Positions 1-10,435 of a stretch of 64,000 nucleotides of DNA are shown here, in pieces; position 1 is the first letter of the stretch, and every line of letters starts with the position of its first letter. This stretch comes from Siphonodentalium dalli (Eukaryota; Mollusca; Scaphopoda; Gadilida; Siphonodentaliidae): contig CP136061.1 in assembly GCA_032622095.1 (NCBI GenBank), positions 137,043,587 to 137,107,586 of the forward strand, read 5' to 3'. A model generated the notes under the pieces. The model had not been told where the DNA came from, did no database searches, and saw nothing but the letters and a program-made list of their open reading frames with translations. The position numbers and the translations under genes are program-made.

Positions 1-1185
1 TTACTGCATATCACAGGTTTTGCCGGTCGATGCATACCAGAGCTACCAACTTGTTTCCATCCGTAAACACATTTTGCATTATTATAACTCAACCATTTGT
101 ATGTATATTTGTGCACTAGAGTCTGCAGTATAGTCTCAGTCAGATTTTATTCTTGATTTTAGTTTGAACTTTGAAGAAATTGAAGAATGTCATTTCTCAA
201 AGCATCTGAATGCATCACATTATTTCAGTTCATCTATTTGTAAGCGATAACAGTATACAATTAGTATTGTAGTTTAGTCTTGTTGAGCAGTATTTAAGCT
301 TCAAGACGAAGTTCGTAAATTAAAGGAGAATAGCGTCACCTTCAGTTGGGATTTTCTGAACAATAAACAGTAACGACCATTCATCATAACCAATTCAGTT
401 TTATTTGGATAAGTGCTGCAAATTAACATTACTTGCAATCATTAAAAAGATGAGAAATAACCAGAAGGAATGAATTTGATTGCATGCCAGAACAAGACAG
501 TATTTCAGACATTAGACATTTATGAGATACCCTTTTAAATTTCATGTTATGCAACAATCGGGTCAATGATATCTAGTCATCATTGAGTATTCACCATGTA
601 GTATTTGTTATACAGTTTTTTTTATTTTATTACTTTTATTCGGGTAATACAACTGGGTAATACATTAATTTTTTTTTAAAATAAATTACGGTTTTCCACT
701 GAGAAGTGGGACGGGATGCTGTGAAATCCAGAATGTTGCTAAATCTGAGGCTAAATAGTCACTATAGCTGTCTATATAGCCATATGCCAACAAACATGAT
801 ACTAACATGCTTACAAACAACATTACATGGTCAGTCCTTGTAAATTGTTTGAAAAAAAACCCATTTTGGAAAAAAAATTACAAGCACGATTGTTTCGGCC
901 TCTGGACCTTTGTAGACCCCCTCATGTCGTCGGTGGTCTATTTTGTCCCACGTCCTTTTCCTCGGTTGCTCATTGTTGAAATGTGCACAAACGTGTACTG
1001 TTACACGCAGCATGTTTATGTGACCGGTGGTCAATCTATGATTGACGCCAATCACCTTGATTGGATAATCCTATATGGCGCGGCGATGTCTTCCCATCGA
1101 TATGTCCACCGACAGCTTCGCATTGAGCGTCGCCTCGTAAACTACCTGGACTATATTATAAACCCAGCCGGTGAATAGCACCCCT
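1..1185. other. Unassigned AT-rich DNA
   Basis: No gene, RNA or repeat is recognisable here. The longest open frame (807-1178, plus, 123 codons) has no motif I know, and an overlapping minus-strand frame of 74 codons is no better. The segment lies just beyond the 3' side of the degraded minus-strand LINE A, so part of it could be unrecognised LINE 3' sequence. Confidence 0.5.
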
Positions 1186-1445
1186 GATCTTTTAAGACCA
1201 CTTTGGATTTATTCCCGCTGTAATATATTAGTAATAATATTGAGCATCTTGCCATTAATTATAGATATCCACATTTAATACCATAGACCTTCCCTCCACA
1301 CAGAATCGAAAGCTTTTTCCAGGTACACAAACGCGTAATAAAAACATGTTTTGTTGTGTAATCGTGCTAAGTCAATCAAATAATTGAGGAAAAATAGAGT
1401 GTCGGTTGTGGATTATCCTGTTCTGAATTCACTCTGAAAATTTTG
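1186..1445 (-). pseudogene. Reverse transcriptase palm fragment of LINE A
   Basis: The minus strand encodes SEFRTG, a stop, then STTDTLFFLNYLIDL and, a little further on, YAFVYLEKAFDSVWREGLWY followed by a stop. These match RT blocks in which F(R/K)xGxST is followed by the xFxDxxKAFDxVW block that carries the first catalytic aspartate region. The next residues (INGKMLNIITNI) are readable in a shifted frame. The YADD block is not present, so the copy is truncated or diverged beyond it. Confidence 0.8.
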
Positions 1446-1473
1446 AGAGCAAAATCCTGACTGAGAAAAAGAA

Positions 1474-1976
1474 TTAAAGACACGGTTGGCCTTGGCGGTG
1501 GGTATCCTGTGAAAATATATCCACCCGTCAAAAACCGCCACAAACAGAAAGAACATCAAAATTTAGATAGACTTTGTACGTATACAAATAAGAAATATCG
1601 CATAAACAGTATGTTATGGTCATATGTTTGACCATTGTTATGTAAACAAAAGCATAAAAAGTTACTTTTCTGGTGTTTATTTATATTATGATGGTAAACA
1701 TAACGAGCGTTCTTTGTTGGTGAATACCTGATATGGAACTAATAAAGAGCGTTTATGCCATTTGTGTGTGTATCAACCAGTAGCATTGTGCTGTCTTCTG
1801 TAACACAATCAGGCTCTTGCTTAGGTAAAATATATTAGGTCTTTATGATAACATGCTGTTTACGCGATGGTCATGGTATATATGAACGGAACTGTATGCG
1901 TTTTAATGTTTTTCTGTCTACTGTGTTTGGAACAAATATGAATATTTTCGACAATTAAGGCCGCACGTGCCTTTAA
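1474..1976 (-). mobile_element. MITE family T1, copy A (TTAA-flanked), inserted in LINE A
   Basis: About 503 bp bounded on both sides by TTAA, with short terminal inverted repeats of the form TTAAAGRCACG / CGTGCCTTTAA. The interior matches, in inverse orientation, two other copies in the window (20095-20586 and 55238-55738) along its whole length. No coding capacity. TTAA on both sides of all three copies indicates a TTAA-targeting family (piggyBac-type and Kolobok-type transposases do this), but no transposase is present to decide. Removing the element with one TTAA restores an open RT frame in the surrounding LINE, which fixes the boundaries. Confidence 0.9.
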
Positions 1977-2404
1977 GCCTGATATTAAGAACAGAGGTAA
2001 AAATCTACCAAAGACAACTATGGATATTTATGCCACGATAATTTCTAGGCTAACGTTTTGACCCTTTTTTATTATATATCGAGATTATATTACCCACCAA
2101 CCAACATCAGCGCAAAACCATAATAAAAAATTAAATTAAAACGTTTTACATAGATTGGCATCATAATATCCACTGAACTTGTCAAATATTCATTTCTGAT
2201 AAGATCATCGGAAATGGCTTTATTATTTTTCAGGTTAGCAATACTGTTTCTTATTTCATCTTCGGTAATTTTTGTATTCAAATCATGTTCAACATCGATA
2301 TTGATTTCCGGTACTGAGAACGGATTGTCAGTATGTTTATTCTCAACACGATTTAATTTTTGAAGATGACTATAAAGAGCGCCGTGAGATATATTGTTGT
2401 CCAC
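1977..2404 (-). pseudogene. Reverse transcriptase N-terminal fragment of LINE A
   Basis: The minus-strand frame 2404-2090 (104 codons) contains ITEDEIRNSIANLKNNKAIS followed by DDLIRNEYL and MPIYVKRFNLIFYYGF, the usual finger region of LINE RTs (xxIxxLKNNKAxGxDxIxNEYLK, then P-x-YVKLFN). Below 2090 a diverged stretch still reads IIKKGSK, then NYRGINIHSC and FTSVLNIRLN, the NYRPIxLL block, running straight into the TTAA MITE. Several stops interrupt it. Confidence 0.8.
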
Positions 2405-2729
2405 GTTCCGGTTATTTGTCGTTTTATAGCAGTATTCAACGATCGCTTATAAGATTTTGCTGCGTTCGTCAAATGGACCTTATTTGCATTAGATGGGTTG
2501 TGCCTTCCTATATTTTGTACGGCTTTCTCTGCAATTCTTGTTAAACCAAGGGTTATTTATTTTGCTTCCCGATTGGTCTTGAGTTTTGGGCTTTAGCTTA
2601 CCGAACGTTTCCTGAGCAGCGTCATTGAGGACATAATATATCATTTCTACAACTTTGTTATGATCGATCGTCCCTTAAAATAATGAATATTTCTTCTACG
2701 TGGCTTCGGTTGAGGTTTCTCAAATATAT

Positions 2730-2807
2730 ATTTGTTTCTCTCGGGTCCCAGTTACGCGGCGCTACTGTATTTGTTTCTCTCGGGTCCCATGCAGTTACGC
2801 GGCGCTG
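2730..2807. repeat. Local tandem duplication of ~39 bp in LINE A
   Basis: Two adjacent copies of a unit containing TTTGTTTCTCTCGGGTCCCA and TTACGCGGCGCT. The second copy carries four extra bases (TGCA). It lies in the LINE connecting region and is one of the causes of lost reading frame. Confidence 0.85.
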
Positions 2808-2883
2808 CAGTATTCTGACCATGTTCTGGTAAGGTGCGCGTAAAACGATGAAGTGATATTCGATCCCCGAAAACAAGTTTAAA

Positions 2884-3618
2884 AGATATTGACGAGTGCA
2901 CGTCTGAAAAAAGTAAATTCAATTTCTGTACCTCAAATTCCTAATAAGTTTGGCCGCGGAGTTCGAGCTTAATACATAATCGACAACAGATTACCATCGA
3001 CATGTAAATTTACCGATCCATTTATCCACACAACCTACATGTACCTTTGCCGACGAAAGGCCGTTTGATTTACATAGTTCTAATAATGATCTTCCAAAAT
3101 TGTTAAGTTTGTTATCACGACTACACCTCTCTATTGGGAACTAGTAGGTTGTTTCAAACGGGTTCATATCAGTATGGGTATAATTCAAGTCACTAACAGT
3201 CGACATACATGCATTAAAATCTCCAACGAGATATATATTTTTTAACTCACTAGAAATACTGAGATATTCACAGAACAACTGTGTGTATGGATCATTTATC
3301 GAGTATGACTTGTTCCGAGGTGGGATATAAACAATACCTATAATGAGATCCTTAGCTATATTAGCTACACGGTGATCGATTTTCAACCACAATATATATT
3401 TACAATCTGTTCTGATGGTGTCGATAGCCCCATCCAAACATTGTTTATATCCCACACGATTCCACCCGACTTTCGCTTTGAAAATTTAGTACGTTTTTTT
3501 CATAATAAAATCATAACCATCGAGTACGGGTGTGTCACAATCATCTGTTTTGGATTCTTGTATACAAAGAATGTTATAATCACTACAGAGATCCTAAATT
3601 CTGGATAATTAAGTCCGA
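2884..3618 (-). pseudogene. APE endonuclease fragment of LINE A
   Basis: The minus strand reads CSDYNILCIQESKTDD, then LDGYDFIMKK, and from 3455 an open run of 104 codons with YILWLKIDHR, IGIVYIPPRNKSYS and YLVGDFNA. Below 3140 it continues as NNFGRSLLELCKSNGL, IGKFTC and SVVDYVLSSN. These are the xxLQETK, YIPP, GDFNA and SxVDY blocks of apurinic-type LINE endonucleases. At least three stops or frameshifts break it. The catalytic SDH motif near the C-terminus is not recognisable. Confidence 0.85.
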
Positions 3619-3690
3619 GTCATCAACCCATACACATTGATCGGCAGAACATTTAAATTACTGAAATTTTAATTATGATTAGTATTAGTA

Positions 3691-3939
3691 TTGTCTCTCT
3701 CCCTGTGCGTGGTTTTGAGTCTGGCACTACATGCTCTCCTGGTCGATCATATGATGTCGGTGACGGCCCTGTGTGTCGGCGATTCATCTGGCGTCTACCA
3801 TCTGGCATTGTGGTATGCGATCTTGCTGCTGGTGTTGCTGTTGTTTCGGTATGTGGAGAAACCCATCAATATAAAGACTGTCAGGGACCATTTTTACTTT
3901 CTTTCTTTGCTGTCGGGCATCTTTCTTAACGGGGTATAA
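3691..3939 (+). CDS. Weak hypothetical ORF, 82 codons, one hydrophobic segment
   Basis: An 82-codon open frame with a strongly hydrophobic stretch (YHLALWYAILLLVLLLFRYV, about residues 46-65) followed by charged residues, like a single membrane span. The local base composition is less AT-rich than its surroundings. A second frame (3675-3929) is open over nearly the same bases, so openness alone is not evidence. It lies immediately upstream of LINE A on the opposite strand. I recognise no family and see no splice sites or promoter. Probably chance, possibly a captured exon. Confidence 0.15.
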   Translation: MSLSLCVVLSLALHALLVDHMMSVTALCVGDSSGVYHLALWYAILLLVLLLFRYVEKPINIKTVRDHFYFLSLLSGIFLNGV

Positions 3940-4634
3940 CTCTCGTCTACGGGCCCACACACCGATGGGTGCGGGGTGGGTGTCATGTTTACCAGAGGCA
4001 CTGCCATTATAATCTCTACGTCAATCTGACATCAGTGTTTATATGTACCGTCAAATCTGATGCAATGATCGATGGAAAATGCACTTTTGCTGTGAACTAT
4101 TCTCCGTTTTATCGGTTGCTTTGTGACAGGAAGCGTGTTTGATTTCCAGATTAGGTCAATCGTGTAAAACAGCCTGTGAGGAGATAATGGCAGTAGCGCA
4201 TATCCTACAAAGGAAATCGGTGTAGTTGAACAACAATCACTATGATCTCCACTTAATCGCTGCACGAATTAAAGACAATTTACCGCCACAGCAACAAAGC
4301 ATTCCAGATCGATTCGATTTGTAGATTGCCTGCAGTCCATGCCGACACAGAAAAAAAAAACGAGTGGCGACAGTGCGTGTGCCAGTAGTTATTACAGCCT
4401 TTCGTATTTCTCTTATTCTACCATCTCTCCAATATTGTATGGTTGACTACGCGGTGAATTTGATTGGATCTTATTATGTCAAATAATTCTGAAACGGGTC
4501 GTGGTTAATGATATCCTTGAACTAGAATTTTACATATTAATAGGTTCGTTTGCCACCAGGGAGCCTCCAGTCACATTCCGTTGGCTCAGTTGATGTTAAC
4601 GCGGTGATATGTGCGACATGTATGCAACCGAGGA

Positions 4635-4647
4635 GGGGGGGGGGGGG
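4635..4647. repeat. Poly-G tract (13 G)
   Basis: Uninterrupted run of 13 G on the plus strand. Similar runs occur at 5941, 8599 and 42235. Confidence 0.95.
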
Positions 4648-5837
4648 TAATACGAATCCTGCATGGGCGAGATTGTGAGTTGCTCGGTGGTTTGGACGTG
4701 GTTTGGACATGTTTTCACATGCAGTGTAATTAGCCTTCTGATAGGCACTTCGCCATACAATAATAACGACAACGTCTTGTAAGACGTTTTTAAAACCCGA
4801 CAAACCGACGGCAAATGAAGAAGAACTCTGAATGCCTATATTTATGCGATACTTTGTAATGGATGAACCTTAAGTTTGACTGGTTTGGTTACGAATAACC
4901 ATTTCCCGGTACCCCATTGCCACATCGGAAAAGGGAGATAATATGATTCGTGTATATGGGATATATGGCAGTTGCCGATCGGGGTTTGGTGGTGAAATGA
5001 TTCGGTCTAACAGCGGTAGCCCAGCTAATTAAAGTGATTTGAAACACTCTTGCTGTGTCTAACAGCACATAAACTAGCTCAACGCATGTGTTTCAATAAA
5101 TTTAGTATCATAATTGCCAGAACACAGCGCCATTATGTCATATAAATTAAATAAAGTGACTCCTTGACCAAATTATTCTCGATTGTTTATCGGTGATTTG
5201 TTCGGGACGGATTCACCACTGTTTGTTTACATTTTTGGGTAGTTCAGACGTCGCGTGTTCTATGAAATGACACATACGATGTTGTTAATTAGTTTTACTA
5301 TAATAGTTGTATGGTGCATTCTTCAGTTGTTGTAGTGGCTGAGTCGTATAAAATAATGTAAGTTTTAAAGTAGCGAAATAAGCACTATATTTGACTTTAC
5401 TGGAGAATGTAGATCACTTTGGCCAGTCGAATCGCCTCAATGTACAATGCAGGGGGATTTATTTTGCCAGTGAGTAGTGATTTGTACGTGTGCTGCTATA
5501 CTATGTATTACTCTCAAATACTGTAATTTCAGTTTAATGAGAAATAAAAAAATTTAATTTAATACTGAACTGAAGTTTCTTAGTGAAATTGACCATTCGC
5601 CACAGTTCCCCAATCAATATAACTGACAACAATGTGATATGGCCTAGTAACTTAAATGACCCTTATACTCTGCGCACTTGTTCAGTGTTTGACTGGGTTT
5701 TAACTTTCGGAAACATTGACAGGGATTTAACTTTCGGAAACATAGAATACATGCACTTCAGACGTTTTTCATGTTCAGTACTTCATATCTGCTGAATTAA
5801 CCATGTGCAAGGCATCGTCGCTACCCATAAAACTAGG

Positions 5838-6516
5838 AACGTCGTGTTGTAGTATAGCGGCTGATATCAATGAATCAACGTCACTTGGCACCATTTTGCG
5901 TTATATTAAATCACATTGTCGTATTTTATTGACCATTCCAGGGGGGGGGGGGGGGGTCTTTAGAATGGGCGATACATAAAATTTAATGAACAAGCAAAAT
6001 AAATTATAAACCTTGCCCCAAACTAAATAAATTATGAATAAAAATTGTATTTCATTTTGCCACGTTTATCGTTGAATTTAACACATGTGTTCTAGATATG
6101 ACTTCAGGACACTTGTCCTGGAGTTTCTGATAACAGTGTAGTGAAATTAATTAACCCTATGCGAGTCATTTCCTCCACCAAATAATAATAACAACTCCGT
6201 GTTGTGGTATGGCGGCGGATATGACGCTTATAATCCTGAACGAATCAACGTCATTTGGCACCATTTCGCGTTCCGGTCGCAGACATATTTTTGCGTAAGA
6301 TGAAGGAAATTCCGAATCGATTCTTTCCTTCTACAAAGGCAATACAAGTGATGTAATTAGAACGCCGTGTGAATTGGCGGAGACCCGACGTCCAATTTAC
6401 AGCCAACAGCGCAGCACCACTTCACCGAGGGACCCAGGATAATGTCCTGTCCCACTAACATTCTGTTATATTAAATCACATTGTCGTATTTTTATTGACT
6501 ATTCCAAGGAATCACT
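5838..6516 (+). repeat. Direct duplication of ~105 bp; second copy split by ~204 bp
   Basis: Copy 1 (5838-5942) contains GTGTTGTAGTATAGCGGC, AATCAACGTCACTTGGCACC and TTATATTAAATCACATTGTC. Copy 2 shows the first part at 6192-6270 and the last part at 6475-6516, with about 204 bp (6271-6474) between GCACCATTTCGCG and GTTATATTAAATCAC. The first copy acts as a putative empty site. The intervening piece has no obvious terminal repeats. Confidence 0.75.
5941..5956. repeat. Poly-G tract (16 G)
   Basis: Run of 16 G at the end of the first copy of the 5.8 kb duplication. The second copy has ordinary sequence (CCAAGG) at the same place, so the run is a copy-specific expansion. Confidence 0.95.
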
Positions 6517-6827
6517 TTCTGCAGAATTGGCAATATCAATTGATCAGCGTCATGCTAGCGTTGTCGACAGGCGGTATTTTTCCATATCTCTTGGCGCGTT
6601 TTAGTCTCGCTTTAACACTTCCTTAAATATTCAATGGAACTAGTGTCATAAATTGAACATATTTCATACACTATCAATCCGCTCGTCGATCATTAATTCT
6701 GGCACGCTCGGCTGGCTCAAACTTAATCAACCGAACATACGATTATAGGAAAACTCCCCGATCTGAAGCGGCTTTACTGTGCTGTTCACGGAACGTGTCT
6801 GCACAAAGAGACCCACTGGCACGTGAG

Positions 6828-7080
6828 TCATTTAAAGTGATGTGGAACACTCCGTGGGGGTGATCGAATGGGAATATCTGGAACATAGTAGTTGTTTTCA
6901 TAAATGTTATATCAAAACTAGCAGCAAGCAACGTCACTCATGCGCATGAATGGTAAACAATGAAATCGTTATCGACACTAGAGAGGTTTCGCATGTGACG
7001 CGGGTAGAGTAACGGATACGTTTACAGCTATTCGTATCCATAGAGCACAATCCCACTGTTGCAATCGTTACCTGATTTTT
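6828..7080 (+). repeat. Dispersed repeat D1, copy 1
   Basis: Matches 51640-51905 in the same orientation: TTTAAAGTGATGTGGAACAC, GGGTGATCGAATGG, then GAAATCGTT, GGGTAG and TTGCAATCG-like blocks recur in order, with many substitutions and small indels. No terminal repeats are visible. Confidence 0.6.
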
Positions 7081-7325
7081 GGTAAAGCACACCAATTCCC
7101 AAGGCTGGCGAAGGAATAGTTCAGTGATTATCCAATTGTTAGGCACCCGCAACTCATAACAAACAAATCGCACGGGCGCTTCAAAGTGGGAACAGTCCGT
7201 GTTGTTTCGGACATATATATTCACATTCAGTTCATGTTAATCACGTTTTTGGGCGTGGCTAACCGGCTATTGTGTCCAATCAGTTTATTGCATTATGTGT
7301 GATCAATTGTGCTCTAAGTTGGTCA

Positions 7326-7404
7326 GAGCACGCGAATTGTTCTTTACCAGAATAAATCTCGTCTCCGACTCGATTGATTCTGGTAAAGAACAATTCTTGT
7401 GCTC
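7326..7404. repeat. Hairpin with 28-bp arms
   Basis: The left arm (7326-7353) and right arm (7377-7404) share GAATTGTTCTTTACCAGAAT and its complement, with GAGCACG/TTGTGCTC at the outer ends and two or three mismatches. The loop is 23 bp. A related CTTTACCAGA piece occurs near 36848. Could be a small MITE or a cruciform-prone palindrome. Confidence 0.8.
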
Positions 7405-7769
7405 TAACCATTACGTATAGCATTCATGTGGGCCAAAACGGTAGCGACCAGGATTGTTGAACAGTCTTGTACTTTAGAATTATAATATAATAACGATCGA
7501 GATTGGAACGGGGTGTGTGCAAATGGAATAACTTGTGAAAATTGTGTTTGGTATTGTTCAACGTTTGATTGATTGATTGATTGAGGTTTAATGTCGCTTT
7601 CAGCAGCTAAGGGCATATCACGACATTGCCGGTTTTAGTGGTGGAGGAAATCCGCACACTTACGGCTAATCTAACAGTAATTTTAATGGCTGATAAACTC
7701 GTCGACGATGTGGGGCAAACCACCGGCCATCGGCTAGTAATTGGCAACTCCACCAGATAACGATTTCGA
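7405..7769. other. Possible SINE-like segment, otherwise unassigned
   Basis: A GATT microrepeat (about 7566-7583) is followed by GGTTTAATGTCGCTTTCAGC and a segment mentioning GGCATATCACGAC. The layout of a GATT/GAGT microrepeat followed by a 'GTTTAACG'-type segment resembles dispersed short elements I know from gastropod genomes. No A/B boxes or tail are clear, so this is only a suggestion. Confidence 0.25.
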
Positions 7770-7965
7770 GTTACAAAGTCCACGATGGGAACATGTGATT
7801 TTGAACCATCATCGCCAGCGCCGGAGAGGGCATAACGGCTTGGGGTTGTACCGCTATACTGTTCAACGGAGTGCAGATGGAAATTCCAAGGTGGACACCA
7901 CTCCCACCCGACGGATACTCTCTAACCATGCACGTATCTGCCTGCACGGAGAACGTGATGAAAGG
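7770..7965 (+). repeat. Dispersed repeat D2, partial copy 1
   Basis: Contains TGGAAATTCCAAGGTGGACA, CCCACC and GAGAACGTGAT, matching in order the D2 copies at 8646-8964 and (inverted) 9439-9779. Only the distal half of the unit is present. Confidence 0.6.
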
Positions 7966-8034
7966 GGTAGTTTGTGTTTAGTCGGATATCTCTTCTTTAA
8001 TTTTTATACCCTCGGGTGTAGCGTTTCACACATT

Positions 8035-8165
8035 TCATTAATATGTGCCGTTTCTGCTCGAGCTATCGACTTGGGGACTAGAACTTTGGTACATACAGGT
8101 CTATTCTGCACGTTAGTACATGCCCCATCTCGCTCGGAACTCTAGGGCAGGTGCAGTCGGCGGGT
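8035..8165 (+). repeat. Dispersed repeat D3, copy 1
   Basis: Includes CTATCGACTTGGGGACTAGA, ACTTTGGTACATACAGGTCT and ATTCTGCACG. It recurs about 360 bp downstream (within 8325-8555) and in inverse orientation at 45318-45545. Confidence 0.8.
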
Positions 8166-8324
8166 GTTATTTTCGGCGTTTTGCGTACATTCATAGCGAA
8201 TTCGACAGCAGCGTGTATGGTTTAATATATTCACGCCCGCTACTGATAATGACTTGCCTGATCGCTTATGGGCGCAGAGGGGTATTCGCTGTATGGTATC
8301 ATGTCCCTTTCCGTTGCCAGGCAG

Positions 8325-8555
8325 CTAGGGAATGTGCGGTCGGTGCCTTTGTGGATTTTGCGTCTCTGACGGAAACGGCTGCAAGTATGGGTTAATAGTG
8401 TCGTTTTCGCTCAAGCTATCGACTTTGGTATTGGAACTTTGGTACATATACAGGTCTATTCTGCACGATAGTCCATGCCCCATTCTGCTCGGACCCATGG
8501 GGAGGTGCGGACGGGTGTGGTCGGGTGCGGGCTGCTTTTAGTAGGACCCTATATC
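8325..8555 (+). repeat. Dispersed repeat D3, copy 2
   Basis: The most complete copy on this side. It starts with TTTGTGGATTTTGCGTC, runs through GCTCAAGCTATCGACTTTGG and ATTCTGCACGATAGT, and ends with TTTTAGTAGGACCC. The whole length matches 45318-45545 inverted, including the outer GTAGGACCC/GGGTCCTAC end. Confidence 0.85.
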
Positions 8556-8598
8556 GATTGAGATTACACGGAACGTCAAATGGGTTGGCACAAATATC

Positions 8599-8614
8599 GG
8601 GGGGGGGGGGGGGG
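8599..8614. repeat. Poly-G tract (16 G)
   Basis: Uninterrupted 16-G run between D3 copy 2 and D2 copy 2. Confidence 0.95.
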
Positions 8615-8645
8615 TGGTCTCACACCAACTTTGGTCAACAATATT

Positions 8646-8964
8646 CTTGGAAAGCTGAGGCCAGTCTAGTTGCTATATATATTTCGTGTTCAGATTAAAA
8701 ATTTATCTCACACCGGGCCGAACCATGACATTTAAAAATGTTCTCATGCATTGCCACAAGACTATACTGATCCATTCAAAATATGCTACCACTCCGGCCT
8801 GCGATGGAACAGTTAGGAAAATCAAAGCCGAAGGGGGTGCAAATTTAATATCGCAAACTTGTGAGTTTGGTGTGGTTCAAGAGGGTACAGTTGGAAATTC
8901 CAATGTGGACATCCCACCTGCGGAAACCTACTAGTCAAGTCCCTGTCTACACACGAAGAACGTG
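8646..8964 (+). repeat. Dispersed repeat D2, copy 2 (left arm of an inverted pair)
   Basis: Runs from CTTGGAAAGCTGAGGCCAGT through CTCACACCGGGCCGAACCAT and TTGGAAATTCCAATGTG to GAAGAACGTG. The same blocks occur in the same order on the minus strand at 9439-9779, so the two form an inverted pair with a 474-bp spacer. Together they may be the ends of one ~1.13 kb element, or two independent copies. Confidence 0.85.
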
Positions 8965-9438
8965 ATTAATGTGGTGATTTGAATAACTCCCGAGAAATCC
9001 GTGCCCACGTAAAGTCGACCAACGGAACTGAGTTATCAGATAGAATTCAAAGCAAGGAATGGCTAGTCAATTGTACGCAGTGAGTATACCACTTCGCTCG
9101 ATCCAGCATGTAGATTATGTACAGCGCGAACGATAATCTTCTTATCAATTGGCCAAAGGGGTATAGTTGTCCAGTCTGATTAATGATGCCTGCATGATAC
9201 AACAAAACAAATTGACAGAGTGTCTTTATTTTTAAGTGGATTTTTGGCAACACACCGAAGACGTTGATACTATATCCGTCGCACGGTTAGGACATTGCGA
9301 CTATATATACGTTTAGAAATTGTGCATAATTTGATTACCCATTTATACCCTATAACTGTCGCATTAAACGTATCCGTTCCGTTGGTCGACTTACCGCGGG
9401 CACGAATTTATAGGGATATATTCAAACCACCATATTCA
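8965..9438. other. Spacer between inverted D2 copies
   Basis: AT-rich, no ORF with a recognisable product and no internal repeat seen. If the flanking D2 copies are terminal repeats of one element, this is its body. Confidence 0.5.
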
Positions 9439-9779
9439 CCACGTTCTTCGCCTGCAGACAGGAACTTGACTAGGGAGTTTCTGTTGGGGGGGTGTTCACA
9501 TTGGAATTTCCAACTGCACCCCCTGAACTATACATAACTCACAAGTTTGCGTAATTCCATTTTCATCTCCCCATTGGGCTTGGAATTTCACAACTGTTGC
9601 CTGGCGGGCCTGCATGTAGCCTATTTTGAATGGATTAGTATTCTTGTGGCTATATGCATTAGAACATTTTATGATGAAAACCTGAAAATTGCATGGTTCG
9701 GCCCGGTGTGAGAAAATTTTGAAATCTGAACATGAAAATTGCTAAATCCTATTAACCAGACTGGCCTCAGCATTCCAAG
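9439..9779 (-). repeat. Dispersed repeat D2, copy 3 (right arm)
   Basis: Reverse-complement match to 8646-8964. CCACGTTCTTCGCCTGC, CATTGGAATTTCCAACTGCA, GGTTCGGCCCGGTGTGAG and GGCCTCAGCATTCCAAG mark the ends and middle. Confidence 0.85.
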
Positions 9780-9914
9780 TGTTGGAATTTCCAACCGGAT
9801 ATCCCCGCTAATTTCCAACAGATGTCCATTTCAGTCCAATATTTTGACTTAAAGTAGCAAAATATGCAAATGTTGGTCTCAAAATAACAAATTCCCCACT
9901 AATGAATAGTTGGA
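9780..9914. other. Short unassigned segment
   Basis: Contains more GGAAATTCCAAC-type sequence near 9784-9820, probably a further worn piece of D2. The 3' boundary of LINE B lies at its right edge. Confidence 0.4.
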
Positions 9915-10435
9915 AAATCAAACTATGTATACCATGTAGTTCGGAGTTGATGGTTTTAATTTGAGAAGCATTTTACAAAATGTAAGGTGGACACGTTCAA
10001 TGATAGAGTTGTCTCCCATACCCACATACATCACACCCGTACAGCATTACAGGTAAGACAATAGTGTCAAACAATCGTAAATGGTTAATGACCGATAATT
10101 GTTTTTAATTTAGACCTTCACATTTTAAACACGTCATGCATAACTCTGGTCGCTTTCGTAGCTATTTCACGCTTTGTCTGCACAAAAGAGCCATTTCTTG
10201 TGAGTTGTATGTCCAAGTAAGTGAATGACTTAACGATGCCTAGTTCATCATTTTTATATGTAAAACGGAATTTTATGTTGCCTCCCTCTACCAAATACCA
10301 TTACCGTGGTTTTCTGCAAATCCTCTTTCGTTTCTGATATAATTACTGTATTCTGCGTATAGTAAAGCATCAAGTTTCAGGTAAGTATTCAGTTTTATTT
10401 GGAGCTCTGTGGTTAATTATTGCATTCCTCTCAAC
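9915..10435 (-). pseudogene. LINE B RT distal part and C-terminal region
   Basis: Minus-strand blocks read LLYAEY (10348-10359, in the place of the catalytic xYADD), then IVKSFTYLDIQLTRNGSF and VQTKREIATKATRV, LFDTIVLPVMLYGC, and RVHLTFCKMLLKLKPSTPNY. These follow the order of the RT thumb and post-RT region of this LINE group (SFxYLG, YGSE-like, FCKxLL). The change from ADD to AEY and several frame breaks mean no active enzyme. Confidence 0.82.

Larger units (their letters stand above)
1186..3620 (-). mobile_element. LINE A: degraded APE-type non-LTR retrotransposon
   Basis: Read on the minus strand, the segment carries, in the expected order, an endonuclease domain (about 3618-2884), a connecting region (2880-2405, with a readable PWFNKNCRESRTKYRKAQ stretch), the N-terminal part of a reverse transcriptase (2404-1977) and the RT palm (1445-1186). 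Multiple stops and frameshifts show a dead copy. A 0.5 kb MITE (1474-1976) interrupts the RT. When the MITE and one TTAA are removed, the RT frame reads through the junction. The endonuclease and RT sequences resemble the family commonly annotated as LINE-like RT in mollusc genomes; the clade is not assigned. Neither the 5' end nor the 3' end is defined by a target duplication. Confidence 0.85.
3619..5837. other. Unassigned DNA with a weak ORF and a poly-G tract
   Basis: No confident feature. It holds a weak open frame at 3691-3939, a 13-base G run at 4635-4647, and a short direct repeat near 5698-5750 (TTTAACTTTCGGAAACAT twice). The segment around 4970-5060 contains AAAGTGATTTGAAACACTC, weakly like the dispersed repeat at 6828 and 51640. 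Confidence 0.5.

Noticed and set aside
807-1178. 123-codon plus-strand ORF
   Set aside because: No recognisable motif, an overlapping minus-strand frame is also open, and the composition is like the neighbourhood. It adjoins a dead LINE and is most likely chance.
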